Positions 1 through 8,800 of a stretch of DNA of 58,969 bases are shown here, in pieces. Made by a program: the position numbers and the translations under genes. The notes below the pieces were generated by a model. That model was not told the origin of the DNA and made no database searches. It worked only from the letters and a program-made list of their open reading frames with translations. The stretch's first letter is position 1; every line of letters begins with the position of its first letter. Origin of the DNA: Streptomyces sp. ST2-7A (lineage in GTDB: Bacteria; Actinomycetota; Actinomycetes; Streptomycetales; Streptomycetaceae); NCBI RefSeq assembly GCF_021390475.1, contig NZ_JAJUWS010000042.1, forward strand, positions 1 through 58,969, given 5' to 3'.

Positions 1-104
1 CGCGCCCCCCCCCGGGGCCGGCGCCCGGCGGGGCCGGCGCGTGGCCCCCCCCCCGACGGGTGATCGGTGAGGTCGCGGTCACGCGCGTCCCCCCGTGGTC
101 GGTC

Positions 105-137
105 CCGCCCGTCGGGGCACGCCGCCCCGGCGGGCGG
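105..137 (-). terminator. hairpin terminator of the sugar-binding protein gene
   Basis: A 14-nt arm at 105-118 pairs with 124-137 with one mismatch around a 5-nt loop. It lies just past the stop codon of the minus-strand lipoprotein gene. There is no T tract, as is usual for GC-rich actinomycete terminators. It implies that no permease gene is co-transcribed directly downstream. Confidence 0.5.
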
Positions 138-155
138 GGAGGGTCTCGCGGCGGA

Positions 156-1517
156 TCATCGGGTGCCGACCTCGCTCTCGTAGAACTCCTGCACCCGCTC
201 GACGAACTCCTGACCGGTGATCCGACCGGTCACCAGCAGCTGGGACTCGGGGATGATCGAGCCCGCGTAGATGCCGGCGGTGGTGTTGGCCATGAAGTCG
301 ACCTGGCCGTCCTCCTCGCCGATCCGCGCGGCCATCTCCAGCGCGGACTCGATGAGCGAACCGGGCTCGACGTCGGGCATCGGCAGCGCCGGGTCACCGC
401 CGGGGGAGGCCCCGGTGACGTCCACGACGATCTGCCGGGCGGTGGGGTCGGTGTGGATCCAGTTCAGGAAGTACGCGACCTCGTTGACGTGCGGGGACTT
501 GGCGGCCACCGAGAAGGAGTTGGCGGCACCCATGGCCACGTGCCCGTCGCCCTCGTTCACCGGCGGCACGAGGAAGAAGGCGACGTCCTCGCCCAGCGCC
601 TCCTGGTAGGTGGCGGCCTCCCAGTTGCCGTTGAAGGTGAACAGGCCGCCGCCCTCGGAGAAGCGGCTGACGAACTCGAAGTAGTCCACGGAGTTGATGT
701 CGTCGGAGAAGTAGCCGGCGTCCGCCCAGTCGCGGATCAGCTCGGCCCCCTCCACGTTGCCGGGAGTGTTGTAGGTCGCGCCCGGCTCGTTGAACATCCA
801 GGCCATGAACTCGGCCTGGTCGGCGTACTGGTTCATGGCCGCCTGGACCACGAAGTTCACCACGCCGTCCTTGTCACCGGCGACGATCGGCAGCACGTCG
901 TTCTCCGCGGCCAGCGCCAGCTGCTCCTCGAGCTCCGCCAGGGTGCTCGGCGGGGCCTCGATGCCCAGCTCCTCGGCGATCTCCAGGTTCATGTAGATGC
1001 CGGTGACGCTGTAGCCCAGGCCGAGCTGGTGGAGCGAACCGGAGCCGCGCACGTTCTCCTCGCTCATCCGCAGGGGGGCGAGCTGGGAGTCGGACCAGGC
1101 GTCCCACCCGTAGGCGTCGAAGTAGGGGTCGAGGTTGGCGATCAGGCCGTCGCGCACGGTGTCGCCCATGGTGGGCAGCCGGATCAGGTCCGGCGGGGTG
1201 TCGCTGGCCAGCAGCCGGGGCGCGTTCGCGGTGAGGTTCTGGAAGGTGTCCCGGTTGATCTTGAACGTGACGTTGGGGTGCTGCCGGGTGAACTCCTCGG
1301 CCAGCTCGTCGGTGGCCGGGAAACCGGTCTCGTCCGCGATCGTGAGCGTGATCTCCTCGGAGGTCAACTCGGTGCTCACCTCGGTCTCCTCGCCCGCGGG
1401 CTCGGAGGCCGAGCCGTTGCCGCCCGGGGCGCAGGCGGCGAGGACGATCCCCGCGCCCGCGGCGATCGCGGCCACGGTGGCACGCTCTCTGCGACGGCGT
1501 CCGGCGGTGCTTGCCAT
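156..1517 (-). CDS. sugar ABC transporter substrate-binding lipoprotein
   Basis: 453 residues. The N terminus has basic residues, a hydrophobic run and a lipobox-like AACAPGG, so Cys29 or so is probably lipidated and the protein anchored outside the membrane. The body looks like a cluster B (family 1) solute-binding protein: a TRQHP-type segment near residue 90, a central FNGNW motif, and a late region containing NWIHTDPTARQ. Such proteins deliver oligosaccharides or sugars to MalFG-type permeases, but no permease or ATPase is in the window, and a hairpin follows the stop. The start is supported by an AGGAAAAGGGAG tract just upstream. It is transcribed divergently from a LacI regulator, with one operator in the shared gap, so induction by its sugar is likely. 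The ligand cannot be read from sequence. Confidence 0.9.
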   Translation of the reverse strand: MASTAGRRRRERATVAAIAAGAGIVLAACAPGGNGSASEPAGEETEVSTELTSEEITLTIADETGFPATDELAEEFTRQHPNVTFKINRDTFQNLTANAPRLLASDTPPDLIRLPTMGDTVRDGLIANLDPYFDAYGWDAWSDSQLAPLRMSEENVRGSGSLHQLGLGYSVTGIYMNLEIAEELGIEAPPSTLAELEEQLALAAENDVLPIVAGDKDGVVNFVVQAAMNQYADQAEFMAWMFNEPGATYNTPGNVEGAELIRDWADAGYFSDDINSVDYFEFVSRFSEGGGLFTFNGNWEAATYQEALGEDVAFFLVPPVNEGDGHVAMGAANSFSVAAKSPHVNEVAYFLNWIHTDPTARQIVVDVTGASPGGDPALPMPDVEPGSLIESALEMAARIGEEDGQVDFMANTTAGIYAGSIIPESQLLVTGRITGQEFVERVQEFYESEVGTR

Positions 1518-1646
1518 GGGTACTCCCTTTTCCTGGTGGACGGGTGCCGTGGGTGCGCCGATCGCCCGTCCGGAGCACCGGGGACGGTGTCCGTGCGAAC
1601 GGGGAGAACGGCGGGGCGGCTCGCGGGTGACTCGGGCACCCGTCGT

Positions 1647-1662
1647 GCTAAAAGGTTTTAGC
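1647..1662. promoter_or_regulatory. LacI-family operator between divergent genes
   Basis: GCTAAAAGGTTTTAGC is a perfect 16-bp palindrome (7-bp arms, GG centre) and unusually AT-rich for this DNA. It lies 71 bp upstream of the LacI start and 129 bp upstream of the lipoprotein start. Its size and symmetry are typical of LacI/GalR operators, so it probably controls the lipoprotein gene and possibly the regulator itself. Confidence 0.75.
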
Positions 1663-1733
1663 GCCGATATGTTCAGCAGCCGGGACCACCTGTGTCAAGC
1701 TGTCGCACACAACTTCTCCACGGAGGGAACGCG

Positions 1734-2762
1734 ATGCCGCGCAAGAGAGTGACGCTGGCCGACGTGGCACGTCGGGCCGGCCTCTCGACCACGGCCGCGT
1801 CGATGATCCTCAACGGTCGCCCCGACACCCGGCTCTCCGAGGAGGCCCACGCGCGGGTGCACGCCGCGGCCGCCGAACTGGGTTACCGCCCCAACGTCGC
1901 CGCCCGCGGCCTGCGCACCGCCAAGACCCTCACCATCGGCTTCGTCTCCGACATGGTCACCACCACCCGCTTCGCCGGTGGCCTGATCAAGGGCGCGCTG
2001 ACGGCGGCGGAGGAGGCCGGCCACGTGGTGCTCCTCGCCGAGACCGGCGGCGAGCCCGACCGGGAGGCCGAGGCGATAGCCGCCCTGCTGGACCGCCAGG
2101 TCGACGGCATCGTCTTCGCCGCCGTCCGGGCCCGCGAGCTCTTCGTCCCGCCCCTGCCCGAGGGCGTCTCGGCCGTCATGCTGAACGCCACCGCTTCCCG
2201 CTTCCCCGCGGCCGTCCTCCCCGACGAGGAACCCGGTGGCCGGGCCGCGGTCCGGCTTCTCATCGACGCCGGCCACTCCGAGGGCATCGCCCTCATCGGC
2301 CAGAGCGACACGGCGGAACGCGACGTGTTCCGCTCGGCCAGCGTCGCCCGGCGCGTCGCCGGGATCCGCGGGGAGATGGCGGACAAGGGTCTGGAATTCG
2401 CGGCCGAGGAGTCCATCTGGTTGTGGGAGCCGCAGCACGGCTACGAGGCCGTCACCGAGTTGTTCCGGCGGCGAACCGACGTACGGGCGCTCATCTGCAT
2501 GAACGACCGGCTCGCGTTCGGCGCCTACCAGGCCGCCGGTGAACTGGGCCTGCGCATCCCCGACGACCTGTCCGTGGTCTCCTTCGACGACGACGAGGTG
2601 GCCGCCTACCTGCGGCCGGGCCTGACCACGATCGGACTGCCGCACGAGGCGATGGGGCGCCGGGCGGTGGAGTCGCTGCTCGGCCGGGAACCGGGGGCGG
2701 AGGTGCTCGTCCCCATGCCGGTGGTGGAGCGCGCCTCCATCGGCCCGCCTCGGAGGCGCTGA
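1734..2762 (+). CDS. LacI-family transcriptional repressor
   Basis: 342 residues. The N terminus is a classic LacI helix-turn-helix plus hinge helix (TLADVARRAGLSTTAASMILNG, then YRPNVAARGLRT). It is followed by a periplasmic-binding-protein-like sensor domain with the typical late segment VVSFDDDEVAAYLRPGLTTI and a closing GRRAVESLL. The ATG at 1734 is chosen because GGAGGG lies six bases upstream and the HTH begins at residue 5; an in-frame GTG at 1692 would add 14 unrelated residues. It likely represses the divergent sugar-binding lipoprotein gene through the palindrome at 1647-1662 and releases it on sugar binding. The effector is not predictable. Confidence 0.93.
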   Translation: MPRKRVTLADVARRAGLSTTAASMILNGRPDTRLSEEAHARVHAAAAELGYRPNVAARGLRTAKTLTIGFVSDMVTTTRFAGGLIKGALTAAEEAGHVVLLAETGGEPDREAEAIAALLDRQVDGIVFAAVRARELFVPPLPEGVSAVMLNATASRFPAAVLPDEEPGGRAAVRLLIDAGHSEGIALIGQSDTAERDVFRSASVARRVAGIRGEMADKGLEFAAEESIWLWEPQHGYEAVTELFRRRTDVRALICMNDRLAFGAYQAAGELGLRIPDDLSVVSFDDDEVAAYLRPGLTTIGLPHEAMGRRAVESLLGREPGAEVLVPMPVVERASIGPPRRR

Positions 2763-2768
2763 CCGCAG

Positions 2769-2800
2769 GGCGGAGCGGGCCCACGGGGAGGCGCTCCGCC
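2769..2800 (+). terminator. weak hairpin after lacI-type gene
   Basis: GGCGGAGCG at 2769-2777 pairs with CGCTCCGCC at 2792-2800 around a 14-nt loop, immediately after the repressor stop codon. A plausible terminator, with a short stem and long loop. Confidence 0.4.
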
Positions 2801-3115
2801 ATCCCGCATTCCGGGTCTTCCGGGGCGGGCCGTCGCGGGTTTCCGCCGGAAATCCCGTACCGCCCATCCGCGTCCCGTCGCCGGGTATCCGTGCCCGGAA
2901 CGAAAAATCGGAACGGTCGGCTCCGGAATTCCCTGTTCCGGATTTCCCATCGCGGAGTGCACCGAAATGCGGAAAGGAGTACTCCGCTCCGCATTCATGT
3001 GGTGACGCGGGTCACAGTTGCGCCGGGTGTATCCGCCTTCCCGGTGGAGCAGGAACGACATGTCGGAGTGACAGGGCATCCGACATGCACGCCTGGCCAT
3101 ACGATTCGGAGGCAC
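2801..3115. other. intergenic region with small palindromes
   Basis: No gene seen. It holds an interrupted inverted repeat at 2966-2995 (arms AATGCGGA/TCCGCATT around GGAGTACTCC) and GTGAC-GCGG-GTCAC near 3002. These could be operators for the downstream secreted protein, but no convincing -35/-10 pair was found. Confidence 0.35.
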
Positions 3116-4489
3116 ATGGACGTGGTACAAAACAAGAGGGGAAATTCGAGGGGATTCTCGAGGGGGAGAATCCTGCTGCCGGTGGGGACGCTCCTCGCGG
3201 TGGCCGGGGGGACCATCGCCGTTCCCGTGAACGCGGTGGCGGTGGATCGGGACGACCACGTACTGTACTGGAACAAGGTCCTGGTGGACAGTTTCCAGGA
3301 ATTGGAGGATTCCGAGGCGACACCCGGTGCGGTGGCCCGTGCCGGGGCGATGATGAACATCGCCGTCTACGACGCGGTGAACTCGATCGAGTCGATCGGT
3401 AATCGCTACCTGATCAAACCGACATCCGCCGCCGGATACCACAATTCGCTGGAAGTGGCGATCGACCACGCGGCGTACGGGGTGTTGAGGGAGGCGCTGC
3501 CCCGGCTGGACTTCTCCGACGAGTTCGACGCGGCGCGCGAGCAGGCACGTCCCACCACCGCCGAGGAGTTCGCGGTCGGGAAGGACCTGGGGGAGAAGAC
3601 CTCGCGGGCGATCACTTTCCTGCGGGACCGGGACGCCTCCTCCATCAACACTCCTTACCACATCGGCGACCAGCCGGGTGACTGGCGGCCCACCAGCCCG
3701 GGGGTGCCGCCGCTGACCCCCAACTGGGGACGGGTGAAGCCGTTCGGGATCGATTACGGGGCCCAGTACCGTCCGCCCCTGCCGCCGGCGCTGACCGGCG
3801 CGGAGTACGCCGCCGAACTGAACGAGGTCAAGGAGTACGGCGGGGCCGACACCTCCACCACCAGCCGCACGGCGGACCAGACCGAGATCGCCCACTTCTG
3901 GGCCAACGACCTGGACGGCACCTACAAGGCGCCGGGCCACCTGTACGCCCTCACCAACGACATCGTCGAGAACCGGATGCCGAACTCCGACTCCTACGAG
4001 ACGGCGAAGCTGTACGCCCTGATGTCGATCGCCCTGGCCGACGCCGGGATCGCGGCCTGGGACGCCAAGTACCTCACCGAGGTGGACCTGTGGAGGCCGG
4101 AGACCGCCATCCAACTGGCCGACACCGACGGCAACCCGGCCACGGTGGGGGACCCCGACTGGGAACCCCTCTCGCCCGACATCGACGGCAACCGCTTCTC
4201 CCCGCCCTTCCCCGCCTACGTCTCCGGCCACGCCGCCTACGCCGGGGCCTGGGCGGGGATCATGGAGCGGTACACCGGGAGCGACACCTTCGAGTACGCC
4301 CTCGACGCGACCACCGTCGATCCCCACGCCGATGGGGTCGTCCGCACCTTCGACTCCTTCAGCCAGATGGCGCGGGAGAACGCGGAGAGCCGCATCTACC
4401 TGGGCGTCCACTTCCGGTCCGACGCCGAGCAGGGGCTGGTGCTCGGTGACCGGGTGGCCGCCCACGTCTTCGCCCACGCACTCGGCTGA
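3116..4489 (+). CDS. secreted vanadium-dependent haloperoxidase / PAP2-fold protein
   Basis: 457 residues from ATG 3116, which has GGAGG three to seven bases upstream; longer in-frame starts are possible but lack support. An N-terminal signal peptide (basic stretch, then LLPVGTLLAVAGGTIAVPVNAVA) predicts secretion. The vanadate/phosphate site is recognisable: a K...RP segment (KYLTEVDLWRP), PAYVSGHAAYAG (the GHA corresponds to the PSGH motif) and SRIYLGVHFRSD, which fits SR-x5-H-x3-D exactly. The Lys-to-RP spacing is eight residues where the classical motif has six. Vanadium haloperoxidases and bacterial acid phosphatases share this fold, so the reaction (halide oxidation or phosphate ester hydrolysis) is undecided. 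It stands alone between a regulator and a terminator. Confidence 0.85.
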   Translation: MDVVQNKRGNSRGFSRGRILLPVGTLLAVAGGTIAVPVNAVAVDRDDHVLYWNKVLVDSFQELEDSEATPGAVARAGAMMNIAVYDAVNSIESIGNRYLIKPTSAAGYHNSLEVAIDHAAYGVLREALPRLDFSDEFDAAREQARPTTAEEFAVGKDLGEKTSRAITFLRDRDASSINTPYHIGDQPGDWRPTSPGVPPLTPNWGRVKPFGIDYGAQYRPPLPPALTGAEYAAELNEVKEYGGADTSTTSRTADQTEIAHFWANDLDGTYKAPGHLYALTNDIVENRMPNSDSYETAKLYALMSIALADAGIAAWDAKYLTEVDLWRPETAIQLADTDGNPATVGDPDWEPLSPDIDGNRFSPPFPAYVSGHAAYAGAWAGIMERYTGSDTFEYALDATTVDPHADGVVRTFDSFSQMARENAESRIYLGVHFRSDAEQGLVLGDRVAAHVFAHALG

Positions 4490-4504
4490 GACATCACGCG
4501 GACA

Positions 4505-4538
4505 GGGGCCCCGTCGCCGTGCCCGGCGACGGGGCCCC
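4505..4538. terminator. strong bidirectional terminator
   Basis: A perfect 15-bp stem (4505-4519 with 4524-4538) with a TGCC loop, followed by TCGTTGTT. It sits between convergent genes ending at 4489 (+) and 4571 (-), so it can serve both. Confidence 0.85.
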
Positions 4539-4570
4539 TCGTTGTTCCGTCGATCCAGGGTGTTTCCGGA

Positions 4571-5032
4571 CTACTTCTGGTAGCCGATGCGCAGGACGCG
4601 CCAGGTGTTGGGGCCGACGATGCCGTCCACGGCCAACCCCACGTCCTTCTGGAACTCCCTCACCGCACGCTCGGTGCCGGGGCCGAAAATACCGTCCTCA
4701 GCCCCGGCGTTGTACCCCCAGAGATTGTTGAGGAGGCACTGGATCTCCCGACTGCGGACATGGTACTGGTAATCGTTGTATCCGAGTCCCACTTCGATGT
4801 TCCACGCCCAGGAGTACCCGGCGGTGTAGCCGTTGTAACTCTCGCTGTCCCGCAGATACGGGGAAGCGCAGTTGAATCCGGTCGAAGCGATAGTCACTTC
4901 CGAAGTGGAAGCGATGGTGGAATGCGCGGGGGAGGAGGCATGGACCGGTACCGCCGTGGCGGCGACAACGGCCATGACCCCACCGCCGAGCGCGGTGGAG
5001 GTGAGGAAAGCGGCTTTCTTTCGAAGGCGCAT
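4571..5032 (-). CDS. secreted peptidoglycan-binding (PG_binding_1) protein
   Basis: 153 residues from the ATG at 5032, which is preceded on its strand by a GGAAGAGAG ribosome-binding tract; a longer reading frame upstream is low-complexity and unlikely to be translated. Residues 1-30 are a signal peptide (MRLRKK, hydrophobic core, PVHA cleavage region). The C-terminal 60 residues are one peptidoglycan-binding domain: REIQCLLNNLWG, then DGIFGPGTERAVREFQKD, then DGIVGPNTWRVL. No hydrolase domain accompanies it. Two Cys (in NCASP and IQCLL) may form a disulfide. It probably binds cell wall outside the cell. The short middle region is rich in Tyr, Trp and Asn. Confidence 0.85.
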   Translation of the reverse strand: MRLRKKAAFLTSTALGGGVMAVVAATAVPVHASSPAHSTIASTSEVTIASTGFNCASPYLRDSESYNGYTAGYSWAWNIEVGLGYNDYQYHVRSREIQCLLNNLWGYNAGAEDGIFGPGTERAVREFQKDVGLAVDGIVGPNTWRVLRIGYQK

Positions 5033-5127
5033 CTTCTCTCTTCCTGTGCGGTTTTCACGGTGGTGGTCGTGGTTCTGTGTCACTCTGTCCCCCGTGGGAG
5101 AGGAACAATCCCTTCCGGTGATGTGTC

Positions 5128-5181
5128 CCGGGTCACGCCGGAGGGAGGAATTCCGGAATTCCTCCCTCCGGCGTGACCCGG
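5128..5181. repeat. 54-bp perfect palindrome
   Basis: Positions 5128-5154 are the exact reverse complement of 5155-5181, with no loop (centre AATTCC|GGAATT). It lies about 95 bp upstream of the secreted peptidoglycan-binding gene. A shorter relative, GGGTTTCCGGAAACCC after another CGGAGGGAGG, occurs near 5203-5228. Function unknown: a hairpin/cruciform, a mobile-element end or a bidirectional terminator are all possible. The gap 5033-5800 has no gene that I can support. Confidence 0.9.
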
Positions 5182-5268
5182 AACCGGGAAAACCCGTGAA
5201 ACGGAGGGAGGGTTTCCGGAAACCCGGCCACCGGAACAGAGTTCTCCTGATTTCCGGTGGGTCCGGCT

Positions 5269-5338
5269 CCGGCCGCACCCGAATCCGGCCGCACCCGAAT
5301 CCGGCCGCACCCGGACCCGGACCCGGACCCGGGCCCGG
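5269..5338. repeat. tandem 16-bp and 6-bp repeats
   Basis: Three head-to-tail copies of the 16-mer CCGGCCGCACCCGAAT start at 5269, 5285 and 5301 (the third diverges at its end). They run into CCGGAC hexamers up to about 5338. This is a variable-number-type simple repeat in a gene-free stretch. Confidence 0.85.
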
Positions 5339-5800
5339 AAGGCGGAGGCCCGGCCCTCCGGTGCCCGACCTCCGATGCCCGGAGGGCGGTCGGCCCCGGT
5401 GATCCAGGGCGGCGGATCTGCTTCCAACCCCTCCTTCCGGAGGAAGAAGTTCAACCCTCTCGCGCACCCCTCACGCCGTACGCGGTGCCGGAACGCGTCG
5501 ACATCGACCCGGGCCCCGTACCGGGCCGTGGCCGGGTGACGCCTTCCGACGCGTGGCGTTCCATCGAACGCCGCACCGACACGTGGGGCGACGGGCCCAG
5601 GCCCCGTGCGTGCCTTTCGCGTCAACTCCCCCAGCGGCGCCGGGAGATGGCCCCATCCCGGAAAAGTGGGCCCGGTTCACGTCGTAACACATCGATGGCG
5701 ACGGGCATGGAGTCGAGCCGATTGCCACTCCAAAATGGTATGAAAGTGAACCCAAGCGGATCAAAAGGGCACTTAGGGTGTCGAAGGGGAGGGACCGAAC

Positions 5801-8800
5801 ATGACCACGGCACTGACGGGAACGGAGCGGGACGCCGACCGGGTACGGCAGATCTTCCGATTCCTGGCCGCGGCGGAGGAGTCCCGGATGCGGCCGGTGC
5901 GCACCACCGACGGTGCCCGCGACGTGGTGCGATGCGCCGACCTGCCCGATGACCCCCGCGTCGGCGGCCTCCTCGCCGGCACCGAGGCCGACATCGACGG
6001 GTCGCCCGCCTGGCTCGTGGTCCACCGCCCCCCGGTGACCAACCCGCCGACCCCTCCCCGGGATCTGGCCCCCCGGGTGGCGACCGACCAACTCCGGGAC
6101 TTCGCCTCCGAGCGCGCCCCCCGCCTCCTCGACCCGCCGGACCCGCCCGACGCGACGCGCCGCGCAGGGGACATCGACCCGCGGGGCGACCACGACGGCG
6201 CACCCGACCCCGACCCCGACCCCGCCCGGGGCCGGGAACGCGAGCACGAGCGGATCGAGCAACGGTACGCCGCCTGGGCGGAACTCTGGCTGCGTTGGGC
6301 GGCGGACCGCCGGGCCGTCGACCCCCTCGTTCGGCTCTACGACCGACTGCACAGAATGCACGAGGACGCCGCCGACGCCGGCGAGAGCCACGAACTCGTC
6401 CTCGGCCTCGGCCGACTCCTCTGGCAGTCCACCGACGGCAGTCGGGTGGAACGCCACCTGCTCGTCCACCGGGCCATCCTGCGCCTGGACCCCGCCACCG
6501 GAACCCTCGCCGCGATGCCCGACCCCACCTCCCCCGGCCTGCTTCTGGAGGAGGGAATGCTCGACGCCTGCCAACACGTCCGGGGCACGGCGCGCGAGGA
6601 GATCCGCGAGGCGCTGGCCCTGGCGGACGACGCCACCGCCCCCGAACACCTGGAACACGTGCACGCCGCGCTGCGCGGCTGGGTGAACTCCGCGCACGGC
6701 GCCGGTCGATACGAGGAGGGCCACGACTTCCTCACCACGCACGACCGCACCGTCCCCGTGGTCGGCCTGAGCCCCGCCCTGATCCTGCACGAACGCCCCC
6801 GTCGCTCCACCCTGGAGGCGCTGGAGACCATCGCCCGGCAGGTCGGGAACGGTGCCGAACCCACCGACCCGCTGCGCTTCATCGCGAGCGGCGAACTCCC
6901 CTCCGGCCACCCGGCGGGCCGGCGCACGACCTTCGGGGCCGGCGACCCCGACACCCCCCGGGGCCCCGGCGACCCCGACACCCACCGGGACGAGGTGTAC
7001 TTCGCGCTGCCCTCCAACGAGGAACAGCGCTCCATCGCCGAACGCCTGCGGGCCAACCCCATGGTCGTCGTCCAGGGCCCACCCGGCACCGGCAAGACGC
7101 ACACCATCGCCAACCTGATCACCGACCTCCTCGCCCACGGCGAGCGCGTCCTCATCACCAGCCACACCACCCGCGCCCTCCGCGTCCTGCGCGACAAACT
7201 GCCGGAGAGCGTGCGCGACCTGTGCGTCAGCCGAACCGAGGACGGCGCCGGCGCCCAACGCGAACTGGAGGCCTCGGTCCACGCCCTCCTGGAGCGCGCC
7301 TCCGGCCACGACCCCCGGGCCTCCCGGCACGGGATCGACACCCTCACCGGTCGCCTGGCCAGGGCCCGCGCCACCCGTGACCGCCTCCTGGCGGACCTCG
7401 CCGAGCTGCGCGAACTCGAGACCCGGGTCCTCCCCGCCGATCTCGGTGACTACCGGGGCACCCTCCAGGACATCGCCGAACGCCTCGCCGAGGAGAAGCC
7501 CCGCCACACCTGGATCGGCGCCGTCCCCGAGCGGCCGCCGGTCCTCCGAGCCGAACAGGCACTGCGCCTGCTGCACGCCCGCCGGGCCCTCGGTCCCGGG
7601 CGACGGACACCGACCGCCGAGGCCCCCGATCCCGCCCAACTCCCCGCTCCCGGCGAACTCCCCGACCCCACCCAACTCCCCGCTCCCGGCGAACTCCCCG
7701 GTCCCGGCGCGTTCGAGGAAGCCGTCGCCACCATCCTGACCGCCGAGAGGGCCCATGCGAGGGCGCGCGGCGCGTCCCGCGCCCTCGACGACGCCGTTGA
7801 CCGCCTCGACGACGCCGCGCGGTGCCGACTGGTCACCGCCCTGGACGACCTCGCCGGAGCACGGGGCGCCGCGGAGGCCCGGATCGCCGCCGACGACCCC
7901 GGCGCCGGACGGGCGCTCAAGGAGGTTCTCACCGGCCGCGACTGGGAGACCAGGACCCGCCACGACACCGTCACCGCCGCCCTGAGGGCCGTCACCGAAC
8001 TGGCCGAGGGCGTCGGGGACTCCGTGGTCACCGGCCTGGACGCCTACGACACCGCCACCGCGCTCGCCCGGGCCACCGCCCTGCACGACGGACTCCGGGC
8101 CGGCGGGAAACTCACCGGTCTCTTCGGCCGGGACAGCAAACTGGCCCGGTCCCTGGGGGGATTCCCGCACCGCGTGCGGGTGGACGGCCGACCGGTCGAG
8201 GACGCCGAACGCGCCGCCCGCGTCCTCGCCCGGGTCAACCTGGAGCACCGCCTGGCCCGGGCGGAACGCGAACAGGAACGGGCCTCCCTTCCCTGGGGCG
8301 ACCCCGGCCCCCGCATCGCCCACCTGCGGCAGGTGGCCGAGACCCTGACCCCGGTGATCGCCGTCGCCGACGCCCGGGTCGCCGTGATCGCCGCCGCCGC
8401 GGCCTCCCCCGAACTGGTCGCGGCCGACTGGCACGACCGGGACGTCGAGCGCGCCGTGCGCGCCCTGCTGCGGGCCCGGGTCGCACTGCGCGACGCGGAG
8501 GAACCGCGCCGCCTCATCGCAGCCGCCACCGCCCTGCTGCGCACCCGGACCGACCACCCCGACGCGCCCCCCGCCCTGCGTCGGGCCCGTCGGGCGGTCA
8601 CCGACCGCGACATCGACGGCTACCGCGCGGCCTGCGCGGAACTCGCCGACCTCCGCGAGGCCACCCGACTGCGCACCGCGTACATCGAGGCCCTCGGACC
8701 CGTGCGCGAGGCCCTGCCCCGGCTGGCCGACCGCATCACGGAGACCCCCGACGACCCGGTCTGGGACGAACGCCTCCCGGAGCTCGACACCGCCCTGGCC

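Noticed and set aside
60..1661. Long plus-strand open frame opposite the sugar-binding protein
   Set aside because: Low-complexity translation; the minus strand has a lipoprotein signal and family motifs.
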